Assembly: GCF_018531495.1 (NCBI RefSeq)
Contig: NZ_JAHDTI010000011.1
Location: 186,001 to 250,000 of the forward strand
Length of the DNA: 64,000 bases
Source of the DNA: Nonomuraea sediminis
GTDB lineage: Bacteria > Actinomycetota > Actinomycetes > Streptosporangiales > Streptosporangiaceae
Direction of reading: 5' to 3'
Shown here: piece by piece, positions 1-7,386 of the stretch
How positions within the stretch are numbered: the stretch's first letter is position 1
Layout: every line of letters begins with the position of its first letter
Notes under the pieces: model-generated
The model's input: the letters and a program-made list of their open reading frames with translations, nothing else
Database searches by the model: none
Told to the model about the DNA's origin: nothing
Program-made: the position numbers and the translations under genes

Positions 1-537
1 CGCCCCGGCCGCCAGCCGGGAGATCTCGGGTGCCATCGCGAGCAGTTTGCCGCCCGCGGCCACCTGGAAGAAGGTGGGGAATGTCTGCACGCCGAACGCC
101 TTGCCGACGGGCTCGCCCGCCTCGCCTGCGATCACCTGCGCGACCGGCGCCAGCGTCGCGACCAGCTCCGCGGTGTCCGCCGACTGGCTGTCGACCACCA
201 CGAACACCCGCGGCCGGTCCTGGTCGGCTGCCCAGGCGGTGAACGCGGGAAGCTGCTCACGGCACCCCCGGCAATCGGGCGACAAGAACGCGACCACCGC
301 CTGGTCGGGCAGCTGGTCGCGGGTCACCCGGGTCCCGTCCACGGTCGCGGCGTCGAACTCGCCGACGACCTCGCCAACGGCGGGACCGGCAGGAGCGCCC
401 ATCGTGCCGACGATCTCGTAGAGGGCGTCCACCAGCTTCGTGTGCTCTTTTAGCCGCCGGACCACGCCCAGGGTCAGCACCAGGTCGAGCAGGCACAGGA
501 CGCCGACGAGGACCACGATGGCGATCAAGTAGGCCAC
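1..537 (-). CDS. Membrane-anchored TlpA/MauD-like thioredoxin (3' end cut by window edge)
   Basis: The 179 visible codons start at a GTG preceded by GGAGG with good spacing. Residues 4-26 form one hydrophobic helix, so the thioredoxin fold probably sits outside the membrane. The redox motif is CRGC at residues 89-92, and a TFPT stretch about 75 residues later supplies the expected cis-proline. The fold and the single anchor match TlpA/MauD-type thiol oxidoreductases. In methylamine dehydrogenase maturation, MauD acts with MauE to form disulfides in the Cys-rich light chain. Here the gene lies 61 bp downstream of an eight-cysteine peptide and in the same locus as a MauE-like gene, so the peptide is the obvious candidate substrate. 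A perfect 28-bp palindrome separates this gene from the peptide gene and may lower its expression relative to the peptide. The reading frame is open at base 1 and the C-terminus is not seen. Confidence 0.85.
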   Translation of the reverse strand, partial: MAYLIAIVVLVGVLCLLDLVLTLGVVRRLKEHTKLVDALYEIVGTMGAPAGPAVGEVVGEFDAATVDGTRVTRDQLPDQAVVAFLSPDCRGCREQLPAFTAWAADQDRPRVFVVVDSQSADTAELVATLAPVAQVIAGEAGEPVGKAFGVQTFPTFFQVAAGGKLLAMAPEISRLAAGA

Positions 538-560
538 AACACACCTCCGGGGAGAAAGGT

Positions 561-588
561 GACCGCTGCCCGGGCCCGGGCAGCGGTC
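561..588 (-). terminator. Perfect 28-bp palindrome between peptide gene and thioredoxin gene
   Basis: Bases 561-574 (gaccgctgcccggg) are followed immediately by their exact reverse complement at 575-588. RNA from this stretch would fold into a very GC-rich hairpin with a tip of only a few bases. It begins about 10 bp after the peptide stop codon and lies about 24 bp before the thioredoxin start. There is no U-run, as is usual in high-GC actinomycetes. A partial terminator or mRNA-stabilising hairpin that raises the peptide-to-enzyme ratio is the likeliest role, as seen in many precursor-peptide operons. A protein-binding palindrome is the alternative. Confidence 0.6.
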
Positions 589-598
589 AGGAACGCGA

Positions 599-775
599 TC
601 AGCAGCGCCAGTACTTCTGGCAGGAGCCGCACGAGACGTGGCCGTTGGGGTAGTAGCAGCAGTACTTCGCGTAGCCATAGCCGCAGCACTGCCAGTCGCA
701 GTCGGTCGCCCTGGCCACGGTGTGCGGCGCGATCAGCTCGAGGAGCCGGTCGGCCATTCTGGTCACGACGCGCAT
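599..775 (-). CDS. 58-residue cysteine-rich peptide, probable precursor peptide
   Basis: The ATG at 775 has a strong ribosome site (GGAAAGG, 4 nt upstream). A second ATG six codons later is possible but less well placed. Residues 1-25 are Cys-free, mixed charged and hydrophobic, and do not look like a Sec signal. Residues 26-58 carry eight Cys (26, 30, 31, 39, 40, 49, 52, 58), six Tyr and two Trp (28, 56), ending in YWRC. The sharp split between a leader-like part and a Cys/aromatic core suggests a ribosomally made, post-translationally modified peptide with up to four disulfides. The adjacent TlpA/MauD-like and MauE-like proteins are exactly the pair that forms disulfides in the Cys-rich light chain of methylamine dehydrogenase. 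I recognise no known peptide family. No protease or dedicated exporter is visible, though the window ends 599 bp further on. Confidence 0.8.
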   Translation of the reverse strand: MRVVTRMADRLLELIAPHTVARATDCDWQCCGYGYAKYCCYYPNGHVSCGSCQKYWRC

Positions 776-869
776 CGAACCTTTCCTTTCGGTCGTCCCG
801 GCGGGCCCGCGCCCGCCCGGTGCACGTCGCAGCCTGCGGCAGAGGTGTGATCGGTTTCTCAATGATTTC

Positions 870-3563
870 TTAACGGGCCGCGGCGACGCGTTCGCGGACC
901 TCGTCCGCCCGCGCGTCGCCCACGGCTTCGTAGTACTCCACCGCCTGCTTCCACGCCTGGCGCGCGGCGGCGACGTCACCGGCGCGCAGGTGCGTCTCGC
1001 CCAGGCGGACCAGCGTCTCCGCGGCCGCGTGCAGGTCGTCGCAGCCGTGCAGCAGCTCCGCCGCCCGCTCGAAGCACGCCACCGCGCCCGCGAGGTCGCC
1101 CTTGAGTTCGAGCACGTGCGCCACGCTGTCCCAGGCGTGGCCCTCGCCCTGGGCGTATCCGAGGTCGGCCAGGATCTGCTGGGCCCGGCGGCAGTCGGAC
1201 AGCGCCGCGTCGTAGTCGCCGAGCTGGGCGCGCAGCCAGCCGGCGTTGTTCAACGCCCGCGCCTCACCGACCGCGTCGCCGGCCTGGCGGAACAGCTCAA
1301 GCGCGCGCAGCGCGTGCACCAGCGCCTCACCCGGTGGCGACAGCGTCACGGTCAGCCCGAGGTGGACGTGCGCCTCCAGCATCGGCTCGCCGAGGTCCCC
1401 GTGCAGCTCGATCGCGTGCCGGAAGTGCTCGACCGCCTCGCGGTCGCGGCCGAGCCTGGCGTGGGCGCGGGCGACGCTGTTGTGGCAGCGGGCGCGAGCC
1501 AGCCGGTCGCCGAGCCGTGCCGCCGCCTCCAGCGCCACCTCGTGGACGCGCACGATCTCCTCCCAGCGGCCGCGGCGCTGCATGAACTCCGCGAACGCCC
1601 ACGCCAGCTGCCAGGCGTGCCGGTCGAAACCGGCCGCGGTCGCCTCGGCCAGCAACGCGGGGAGCGCCGGTGACTCGTCGGCGTACCAGCGCAGGGCCTG
1701 CTCCTGCCCGGCGAAGCGCTCGACCGCAGTGCCGCGGGCCGGCGGCTCCAGGTCCAGGTTGTCGCGGTGCGGGTAGCAGATGGCGTTCGCGGCGCAGGCC
1801 GAGTGCAGGTAGTAGTCCAGCAGCCGGCGCGTCGCGGCCCGCCGTACCGGCCTGCTGTCGGCGGCGCGGGCCTGCTCCGCGGCGTACACGCGCAGCAAGT
1901 CGTGCAGGTGCAGGCGGCCGGGCGGGCGCAGCTCGACCAGGTTGGCGCGGGCGAGGTGCGCGGACAGCTCCCGCGCGCGGTCGAGCGGCGCGGCGGCCAG
2001 GCTCGCCGCGGCCGGCAGGGGCACGTGCGGGCCCGGGTGCAGGCCGAGGCGGCGGAACAGCAGGGCCGCGGGCGCGGGCAGGTCACGGTAGGACCGCCCG
2101 AACACCCCGCGCAGGTCGATCGCGGGGTCGCCACCGGCGAACGGCCCCAGATCCGCCCCGGCCCGCTCCAGGTCGGCGGCGACCTCGGCCAGCGGCAGGC
2201 GGGCGTGCTGCGCCAGTTGCGCCGCCACGATCGCCAGCGCGAGCGGCAGCCGACCGCACCGCCCGATGATCCGCGCGGTGGCCTGCGGTTCCGCCGCGGG
2301 ACGCGACTCGCCGAGCCACGCCGTCAGCAGGCGGCGGGCGTCGTCGTCGGGCAGCACGTCGAGCCGCACCAGGTGCGCGCCCGCCGTGACCGCCAGCCCC
2401 GACAGTTCGGAACGGCTGGTGACCAGCGTCAGGCAGCCCGGCGCGGCGGCCAGCAGCGGGCGGACCTGGGCGGCGTCGCGGGCGTCGTCGAGCATCACGA
2501 GGACTCGGCGGCAGGCCAGCACGCTGCGGTAGAGCCCGATCTGCGCGTCCACGCCCTCCGGCACCTGGGCCTCGGGGACCCCGAGCGCGCCGAGGAAGCG
2601 GGGCAGGACCACCGACGCGTCGACCGAGCCGAGCTCGGCGTGCAGCTGCCCGTCGGGGAAGCGATCGCGGTGCAGGTGAGCCCAGTGCAGCGCCAGCGAC
2701 GACTTGCCCACCCCGGGCGGCCCGGAGATCGCGCAGACCGCGCCGGTCGCCGTCCCGATCGCGGCCAGCCTGTCGAGCTCAGGGGTTCGCCCGACGAAGT
2801 GCCGCAGACCCAGCGGCAGCTGGGCGGGAACCAGGCGTAAGGCCTCGGTCGCGTCGCCGGAGCGCAGCAGCGTCCGATGGACGCGCTGCAACGAGGTGCC
2901 CGGCTCGACGCCCAGCTCCTCGGCCAGCGTCCCGCGCACGCGGGCGAAGTGCGCCAGCGCCTCGGCGGTCCGCCCCCACGCGTGCAGCGCCTCGATCAGC
3001 GCGGCGGCCACCAGCTCGTCCAGCGGGTACTCCTCGGCCAGCGGCGACAGCGCCGCCACCGCCGCCGCGGCGTCGCGGCCGGTCACCGTACGGGCCCAGC
3101 GCAGCAGCGTCTCCTTGCGCTCGTCGCGCAGGCGCTGCCGGGCCCGCTCGGCCCACTCGCCCGGCAGCCCCGTCAGCGGATCGCCCCGCCACAGCGCCAG
3201 CGCCTCCGTCAGCGGCGGCGCGGGATCCTGTACGGCCGGCGCCTGCTCGGCCAGGCGACGGAACAGCAGCACGTCCACGGCGGACTCGTCCACGTCGAGC
3301 AGGTAGCCACCGACGCGCCCCACGACGGCGCCGTCGTCCGCCAGCACGTCACGGCGGATCCGCGTGATGACCGTGTACAGGGTGCGCCGTGCGCCCTGCG
3401 GAACCTGCTCACCCCAGACGCGGGCCAGCAGCGACTCGACCGGCACGACCCGGCCGACGTCCCAGGCCAGCGCGGCGAGGGCAAGCGCGACCTGCGGCGG
3501 CCGCACGGGGTGGGCCTGGCCCGAGCGCTCCACCTCCACCGGGCCGAGCAACCGGATCAGCAC
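870..3563 (-). CDS. SARP/AfsR-type regulator with BTAD, NB-ARC and TPR domains
   Basis: This 897-residue protein has the AfsR/DnrI layout. An OmpR-like winged helix occupies about residues 1-90 and a bacterial transcriptional activation (BTAD) helical domain about 95-240. An ATPase follows, with Walker A GPPGVGKSS at 281-289 and a Walker B-like VLVMLDD at 354-360, and TPR repeats fill the last 300 residues. Such proteins activate antibiotic or peptide biosynthesis operons, with ATP and the TPR region controlling activity. It lies immediately upstream of the Cys-rich peptide gene on the same strand (94 bp gap) and is divergent from the MauE-like gene, so it is the natural cluster-situated activator of both transcripts. 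A short AT-rich stretch just after its stop codon (about 852-873) could hold a separate promoter for the peptide gene. Confidence 0.93.
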   Translation of the reverse strand: MLIRLLGPVEVERSGQAHPVRPPQVALALAALAWDVGRVVPVESLLARVWGEQVPQGARRTLYTVITRIRRDVLADDGAVVGRVGGYLLDVDESAVDVLLFRRLAEQAPAVQDPAPPLTEALALWRGDPLTGLPGEWAERARQRLRDERKETLLRWARTVTGRDAAAAVAALSPLAEEYPLDELVAAALIEALHAWGRTAEALAHFARVRGTLAEELGVEPGTSLQRVHRTLLRSGDATEALRLVPAQLPLGLRHFVGRTPELDRLAAIGTATGAVCAISGPPGVGKSSLALHWAHLHRDRFPDGQLHAELGSVDASVVLPRFLGALGVPEAQVPEGVDAQIGLYRSVLACRRVLVMLDDARDAAQVRPLLAAAPGCLTLVTSRSELSGLAVTAGAHLVRLDVLPDDDARRLLTAWLGESRPAAEPQATARIIGRCGRLPLALAIVAAQLAQHARLPLAEVAADLERAGADLGPFAGGDPAIDLRGVFGRSYRDLPAPAALLFRRLGLHPGPHVPLPAAASLAAAPLDRARELSAHLARANLVELRPPGRLHLHDLLRVYAAEQARAADSRPVRRAATRRLLDYYLHSACAANAICYPHRDNLDLEPPARGTAVERFAGQEQALRWYADESPALPALLAEATAAGFDRHAWQLAWAFAEFMQRRGRWEEIVRVHEVALEAAARLGDRLARARCHNSVARAHARLGRDREAVEHFRHAIELHGDLGEPMLEAHVHLGLTVTLSPPGEALVHALRALELFRQAGDAVGEARALNNAGWLRAQLGDYDAALSDCRRAQQILADLGYAQGEGHAWDSVAHVLELKGDLAGAVACFERAAELLHGCDDLHAAAETLVRLGETHLRAGDVAAARQAWKQAVEYYEAVGDARADEVRERVAAAR

Positions 3564-3620
3564 GACGGTCCACCACCTTTGCTCTGTGGACCCGTCGAGC
3601 GTAACGAGATCACGCGGGCA

Positions 3621-3667
3621 ATTCGGGGATCTTGCCGGATTCGTCGGGGTGTGGGTAGATAGCGGCC
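3621..3667 (+). promoter_or_regulatory. Probable promoter of the MauE-like gene, with a direct repeat
   Basis: A -35-like TTGCCG (3632-3637) and a -10-like TAGATA (3656-3661) are spaced 18 bp apart. The predicted transcription start falls at or within a base or two of the GTG start at 3668, so the mRNA may be leaderless. ATTCG occurs at 3621 and again at 3639 on either side of the -35 box. SARP regulators bind direct repeats beside -35 boxes, so this is a plausible target for the divergent SARP, although only two short copies are visible. Confidence 0.4.
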
Positions 3668-4192
3668 GTGCCGTACGTCGACATGGCGAGCCGACTGCTC
3701 CTGCTGACGGTCTTCGCCCTCGCCCTGGCGGGCAAGATCTCCGGCCGCAAGGCCTGGGGCGCCTTCGTCCAGTCGATCCACGCGATGTCCGTGGTGGCCC
3801 CCTCCCGGGCCGCGGCGGCCGCGGTCGCGACCGCCGTCGCCGAGGCCTCCATCGTCGTGCTCGCCGCGGTCCCCGTCCGCTGGGCCGGAACCGCGGCGTT
3901 CGCCCTCGCCGCCGGGCTGCTGGCCTGCCTCACCCTCGCCGTCGTCAGGGTCATCCGGCGGGGCGCCGCCGTCCCCTGCCGCTGCTTCGGCCCCTCGGAG
4001 ACCCCTCTCGGCGCCCAGCACGTGACCCGCAACCTCGTCCTCATCGCGGTCGCCCTCGCCGGCCTGGCCGCCTCCTTCGCCGGCGGCCCCCTCGACCCGC
4101 CGCTCGCCGCGGTCGTCGCCGTCTTCGGCGCCGCCCTCGGCCTGCTCATGTCCCGCTGGGACGACCTGGTCTCCCTCCTGCGCACCACCTGA
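3668..4192 (+). CDS. MauE/DoxX-like redox-associated membrane protein
   Basis: This 174-residue protein has about four to five hydrophobic segments and a CRC motif at residues 104-106 followed by FGPS. That matches the MauE/DoxX-like family, which includes the methylamine-utilisation factor MauE. MauE is thought to relay electrons to or from the thioredoxin-like MauD across the membrane during disulfide formation in the Cys-rich light chain. No methylamine dehydrogenase genes are visible. The only Cys-rich partners are the 58-residue peptide and the CRGC thioredoxin on the other side of the SARP gene. I chose the GTG at 3668 because a promoter-like sequence places transcription there. An ATG five codons later is the alternative. 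The product is likely the membrane electron-relay part of the peptide-maturation system. Confidence 0.85.
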   Translation: MPYVDMASRLLLLTVFALALAGKISGRKAWGAFVQSIHAMSVVAPSRAAAAAVATAVAEASIVVLAAVPVRWAGTAAFALAAGLLACLTLAVVRVIRRGAAVPCRCFGPSETPLGAQHVTRNLVLIAVALAGLAASFAGGPLDPPLAAVVAVFGAALGLLMSRWDDLVSLLRTT

Positions 4193-4268
4193 TCGTCGTA
4201 TGGCACCAGGACGCACCGGTGCTTAGAATGCGGTCGACTCCATCCAGGTCTGTCTTGAGGCGGTCACG

Positions 4269-6737
4269 GTGAGTGAGACAGTTCCGTTACACCTGCGAGT
4301 GATGGACGACTCCGCCGACGCGCAGGAGCTGGACGAGGTCACGGCCCGGCTGCGCGATGAGTTGCTGCAGCTCGATGTGCTGGTGACACCGTCCGACGCG
4401 GGCCACGGGCCCGAGGGTTCGAGGGCCGTCCTTTCGTTCACCGTCGGCGGGCTGGTGATCGCGCTCGCCGGCACCGAGTTGCTGGCGGCCATCGTGGAGG
4501 CCGTCACCGCCTGGCTCACCCGCAACAGGAGCCGGGCGGTCAAGCTCGAGATCGAGGGGGACGTGCTCGAGCTGACCGGCGTCGACGCCGGTGAGCAGCG
4601 CCGCCTGACCGAGGTGTGGCTGCGGCGGCGGCAGAGCACGCCGACGCCGCCGGCGGGCAGGCGGACCGCGCTGATCGTGGCCGGCGACCAGTACCAGGAT
4701 CCCGGGCTCAGACGGCTGCGCGCGCCCGCGCTCGATGCCGAGGCCCTGGCCAGGGTGCTCGGCGACCCGGCCATCGGTGGCTTCGCCGTACGGACGATGG
4801 TCAACGAGCCCACCCCCGTCGTCAACGAGGCGGTGGAGGAGTTCTTCGCCGACCGCGATCCCGACGACCTGCTCCTGCTGCACTTCTCCGGGCACGGGGT
4901 CAAGGACGACAGCGGCGAGCTGTACTTCGCCACCCCCACCACCAAGCTCAACCGGCTCGGCGCGACGGCCGTGTCGGCCGAGTTCGTCAACCGGCGGATG
5001 AGCCGTAGCCGGAGCCGCCGGATCGTGTTGCTGCTCGACTGCTGCTACGCGGGCGCCTTCGCCCGCGGCGCGCTCCCCAGGGCCGGAGTGGACGTCCACG
5101 TCGAGGAGCAGTTCGGCGGGCGCGGCCGCGTCGTGATCACCGCGTCCAACGCCATGGAGTACGCCTTCGACGGGCCCGACCTGGCCGACAGCCGGGAGTC
5201 ATCCCCCTCGGTGTTCACCAGCGCCCTGGTGGAGGGGCTCGGGACGGGGGAGGCCGACCGCGACCAGGACGGCTACGTGGGCATTCACGAGCTGTACGAC
5301 TACGTCTACGAAAGGGTGCGGGCCACCACGCCCCACCAGACGCCGGGCAAATGGACGTACGACGTGCAGGGCGACCTGGTCATCGCGCGCCGGAGCAGAC
5401 CCGTGGACCGGCCCGCGCCGCTGCCCCCTGAGCTGCAGGAGGCGATCGACCACCCGCTACCCAAGATCAGGTCAGGGGCGGTCGGGGAACTCGACCGGTT
5501 GCGGCGCAGCAGGCATGCCGGGCTGGCGCTGGCGGCGCGGCTCGCCCTGGAGGAGCTGACCCGCGACGACAGCCGCAGCGTGTCGGCCGCGGCCGCCAAG
5601 GCACTTGAGCGGCCCACCCAGCCGCCGTCCTCAGGGACCCCATCGGCTCCGCCCGCACCTGCTGCCCCCGTCGTGCCCGAAGTAGCCGCCCATGCCGTGA
5701 CGACAGGCGGCGAGCAGGCGGACACCGCTGCCGACGCGCCCATCACCACCGGCTCGAGCCCGGAGCCCGTTCAGGCGGCGGAACGCTCGGGTGCGAGCCC
5801 GGCCGCGGAGCCCACGGCGGCGAGCACGCCCAAGGTCCCGGCGGCAGTGCCTGGGCAAGGCAAGCGAACCCTGCGGGCGTTGGCGGTGCTCTCAGGGCTG
5901 CTGTTGCTGATCGGCCCCATCGAGATATCCGGCATGGGGTTGCCGGTCGCGGGCGACTCCGCGGTCTGGATGTGGTCCCTGTTCGCGGCCTCGCTGGCGG
6001 TCGGGCTGTTGCGGGAAGGCGCCTGGCGTGCGGCGAGCCTCGGGGCGTCGGCCGGCCTGGCAGCGGTCCACCTGGGGGTGTTCGCCACCTATTTCCGCGA
6101 CGGGGGAGTCCTGCGGAGCTTCGAGCTGAACCTGCCGATCGGGAACCTGGCGATCACGGTCGTGGCCTGCGCGCTGATCCTGGCGGTCGTGCTCGTGGAG
6201 ACGGCCCTGGCCCAACAGGGGCGTCGCTGGAAAGCGATCGGGCTGGCCGGCGCGTTACTCGCGCTCCTGGCGATCTTCGTCGATCTCCAGAACCATCACG
6301 ACCTGATCGACGACCCCGGCGAGAAGCCCGGCTGGCTGTGGGTGTTCGTGACCGCCGCGCTGTTCCTCGCGCTGTTCCTGACGCGTACGATCCAACGCCT
6401 GCGGGCGGGTGAGACACGGCTGCCGCTCGCGCTCGGCGCTGCCGCCACGCTGCTCGTCGTCGTGGACATCTTGGGCGTCTACCTGACGCAGACCGGTTCA
6501 GACTACCAGCAGATCCCCGCCTACGTTCCCGCTCTGCTCGTGCTGCTTCTGATGGCCGCGCAAACACCCGGCGCCCCATGGGTACGGCTGGCCGCAGCCC
6601 AGTTCACCGTCATCGCGGGACTGCTGCACAACCTGGCCATGGTCCCGAGAGGCCCGCTCTTCGTGGCGGTGCTCCTCGTCGCGGCGGGCGTCGCCGTGCG
6701 CACGAGCCAGGTCAGCGCGGCGGAGTACCGGGTCTGA
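4269..6737 (+). CDS. EACC1-like / caspase-family peptidase / multi-TM fusion protein
   Basis: This 822-residue protein has three parts. Residues 1-125 contain a short alpha/beta region around a hydrophobic helix (about 57-85) that resembles the effector-associated constant component EACC1 found at the N-terminus of conflict-system effectors. Residues 132-375 form a caspase-like domain with catalytic His209 in HFSGHG and catalytic Cys259 in LLLDCCYAG. A Pro/Ala-rich linker leads to about nine or ten transmembrane helices from residue 535 to the end. Caspase-EACC1 proteins are proposed to be executioner peptidases of actinobacterial defence or cell-death networks activated by a partner sensor. 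No sensor or TCAD partner lies beside it here. A TAGAAT box at 4224-4229 may be its -10. The 3' end overlaps the convergent response regulator by 26 bp. Confidence 0.85.
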   Translation: MSETVPLHLRVMDDSADAQELDEVTARLRDELLQLDVLVTPSDAGHGPEGSRAVLSFTVGGLVIALAGTELLAAIVEAVTAWLTRNRSRAVKLEIEGDVLELTGVDAGEQRRLTEVWLRRRQSTPTPPAGRRTALIVAGDQYQDPGLRRLRAPALDAEALARVLGDPAIGGFAVRTMVNEPTPVVNEAVEEFFADRDPDDLLLLHFSGHGVKDDSGELYFATPTTKLNRLGATAVSAEFVNRRMSRSRSRRIVLLLDCCYAGAFARGALPRAGVDVHVEEQFGGRGRVVITASNAMEYAFDGPDLADSRESSPSVFTSALVEGLGTGEADRDQDGYVGIHELYDYVYERVRATTPHQTPGKWTYDVQGDLVIARRSRPVDRPAPLPPELQEAIDHPLPKIRSGAVGELDRLRRSRHAGLALAARLALEELTRDDSRSVSAAAAKALERPTQPPSSGTPSAPPAPAAPVVPEVAAHAVTTGGEQADTAADAPITTGSSPEPVQAAERSGASPAAEPTAASTPKVPAAVPGQGKRTLRALAVLSGLLLLIGPIEISGMGLPVAGDSAVWMWSLFAASLAVGLLREGAWRAASLGASAGLAAVHLGVFATYFRDGGVLRSFELNLPIGNLAITVVACALILAVVLVETALAQQGRRWKAIGLAGALLALLAIFVDLQNHHDLIDDPGEKPGWLWVFVTAALFLALFLTRTIQRLRAGETRLPLALGAAATLLVVVDILGVYLTQTGSDYQQIPAYVPALLVLLLMAAQTPGAPWVRLAAAQFTVIAGLLHNLAMVPRGPLFVAVLLVAAGVAVRTSQVSAAEYRV

Positions 6738-7386
6738 CCAGGCCTGACTCGTAGGCGAAGACGGCGGCCTGCGTGCGGTCGCGCAGGTGCAGCTTGTGCA
6801 GGATCCGGCCGACGTGCGTCTTGACGGTCTCCTCGGCCACGACCAGTGTCGCGGCGATCTCGGCGTTGGACAGGCCCTGGGCGACCAGGGCGAGCACCTC
6901 GGTCTCCCGGCCGGTGAGCGCGTCGATGCTCACGCCGGTCGGCGGCCTGGCGGTGGTGCCGAGCCGGGCGAACTCGGTGATGAGCCGCTTGGTGATGTCC
7001 GGTGACAGGAGCGCCTGGCCGCGGGCGACCACGCGGACGGCCTCGGCGAGCTGCTCGGCGGAGGCGTCCTTGAGCAGGAAGCCGCTGGCTCCCGCCCGGA
7101 GCGCCTCGTAGACGTATTCGTCGAGGTCGAAGGTGGTCAGCACGAGGATCTTGGTGTCCGAATCAGGGCGTCCGGCGATGCGCCGGGTGGCCTCGATGCC
7201 GTTGAGCACCGGCATCCGGATGTCCATCACGATCACGTCGGGCGCGAGCTCCTCGACGCGGGACACGGCGTCGGCGCCGTCCACGGCGGTGGCCACGACC
7301 TCGATGCCGGGCTGCGCGCCGAGCAGGACCGAGAAGGCTTCCCGGATCATGGCCTGGTCGTCGGCGACTATCACGCGGATCGTCAT
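6712..7386 (-). CDS. NarL/LuxR-family response regulator
   Basis: This 224-residue protein has an N-terminal receiver with the acidic pair at residues 9-10 and the phosphoacceptor Asp55 in VIVMD. Its C-terminal LuxR helix-turn-helix contains the typical LTGRETEVLALVAQGLSN and EETVKTHVGRIL segments. It overlaps the histidine kinase gene by 4 bp, so the two are translationally coupled. The neighbouring esterase gene is transcribed divergently from the pair and may be a target. The specific signal is unknown. Confidence 0.95.
   Translation of the reverse strand: MTIRVIVADDQAMIREAFSVLLGAQPGIEVVATAVDGADAVSRVEELAPDVIVMDIRMPVLNGIEATRRIAGRPDSDTKILVLTTFDLDEYVYEALRAGASGFLLKDASAEQLAEAVRVVARGQALLSPDITKRLITEFARLGTTARPPTGVSIDALTGRETEVLALVAQGLSNAEIAATLVVAEETVKTHVGRILHKLHLRDRTQAAVFAYESGLVRPGTPPR

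Noticed and set aside
599..775. Lanthipeptide or thiopeptide precursor
   Set aside because: No LanB/C/M, YcaO or radical SAM gene is visible, and the core is rich in Cys and Tyr but poor in Ser and Thr. Disulfide chemistry fits the neighbours better.
720..2840. Long plus-strand open frames opposite the SARP gene
   Set aside because: They are Arg/Gln/Ala-rich antisense shadows of a well-supported regulator on the minus strand, with no ribosome sites or known motifs.
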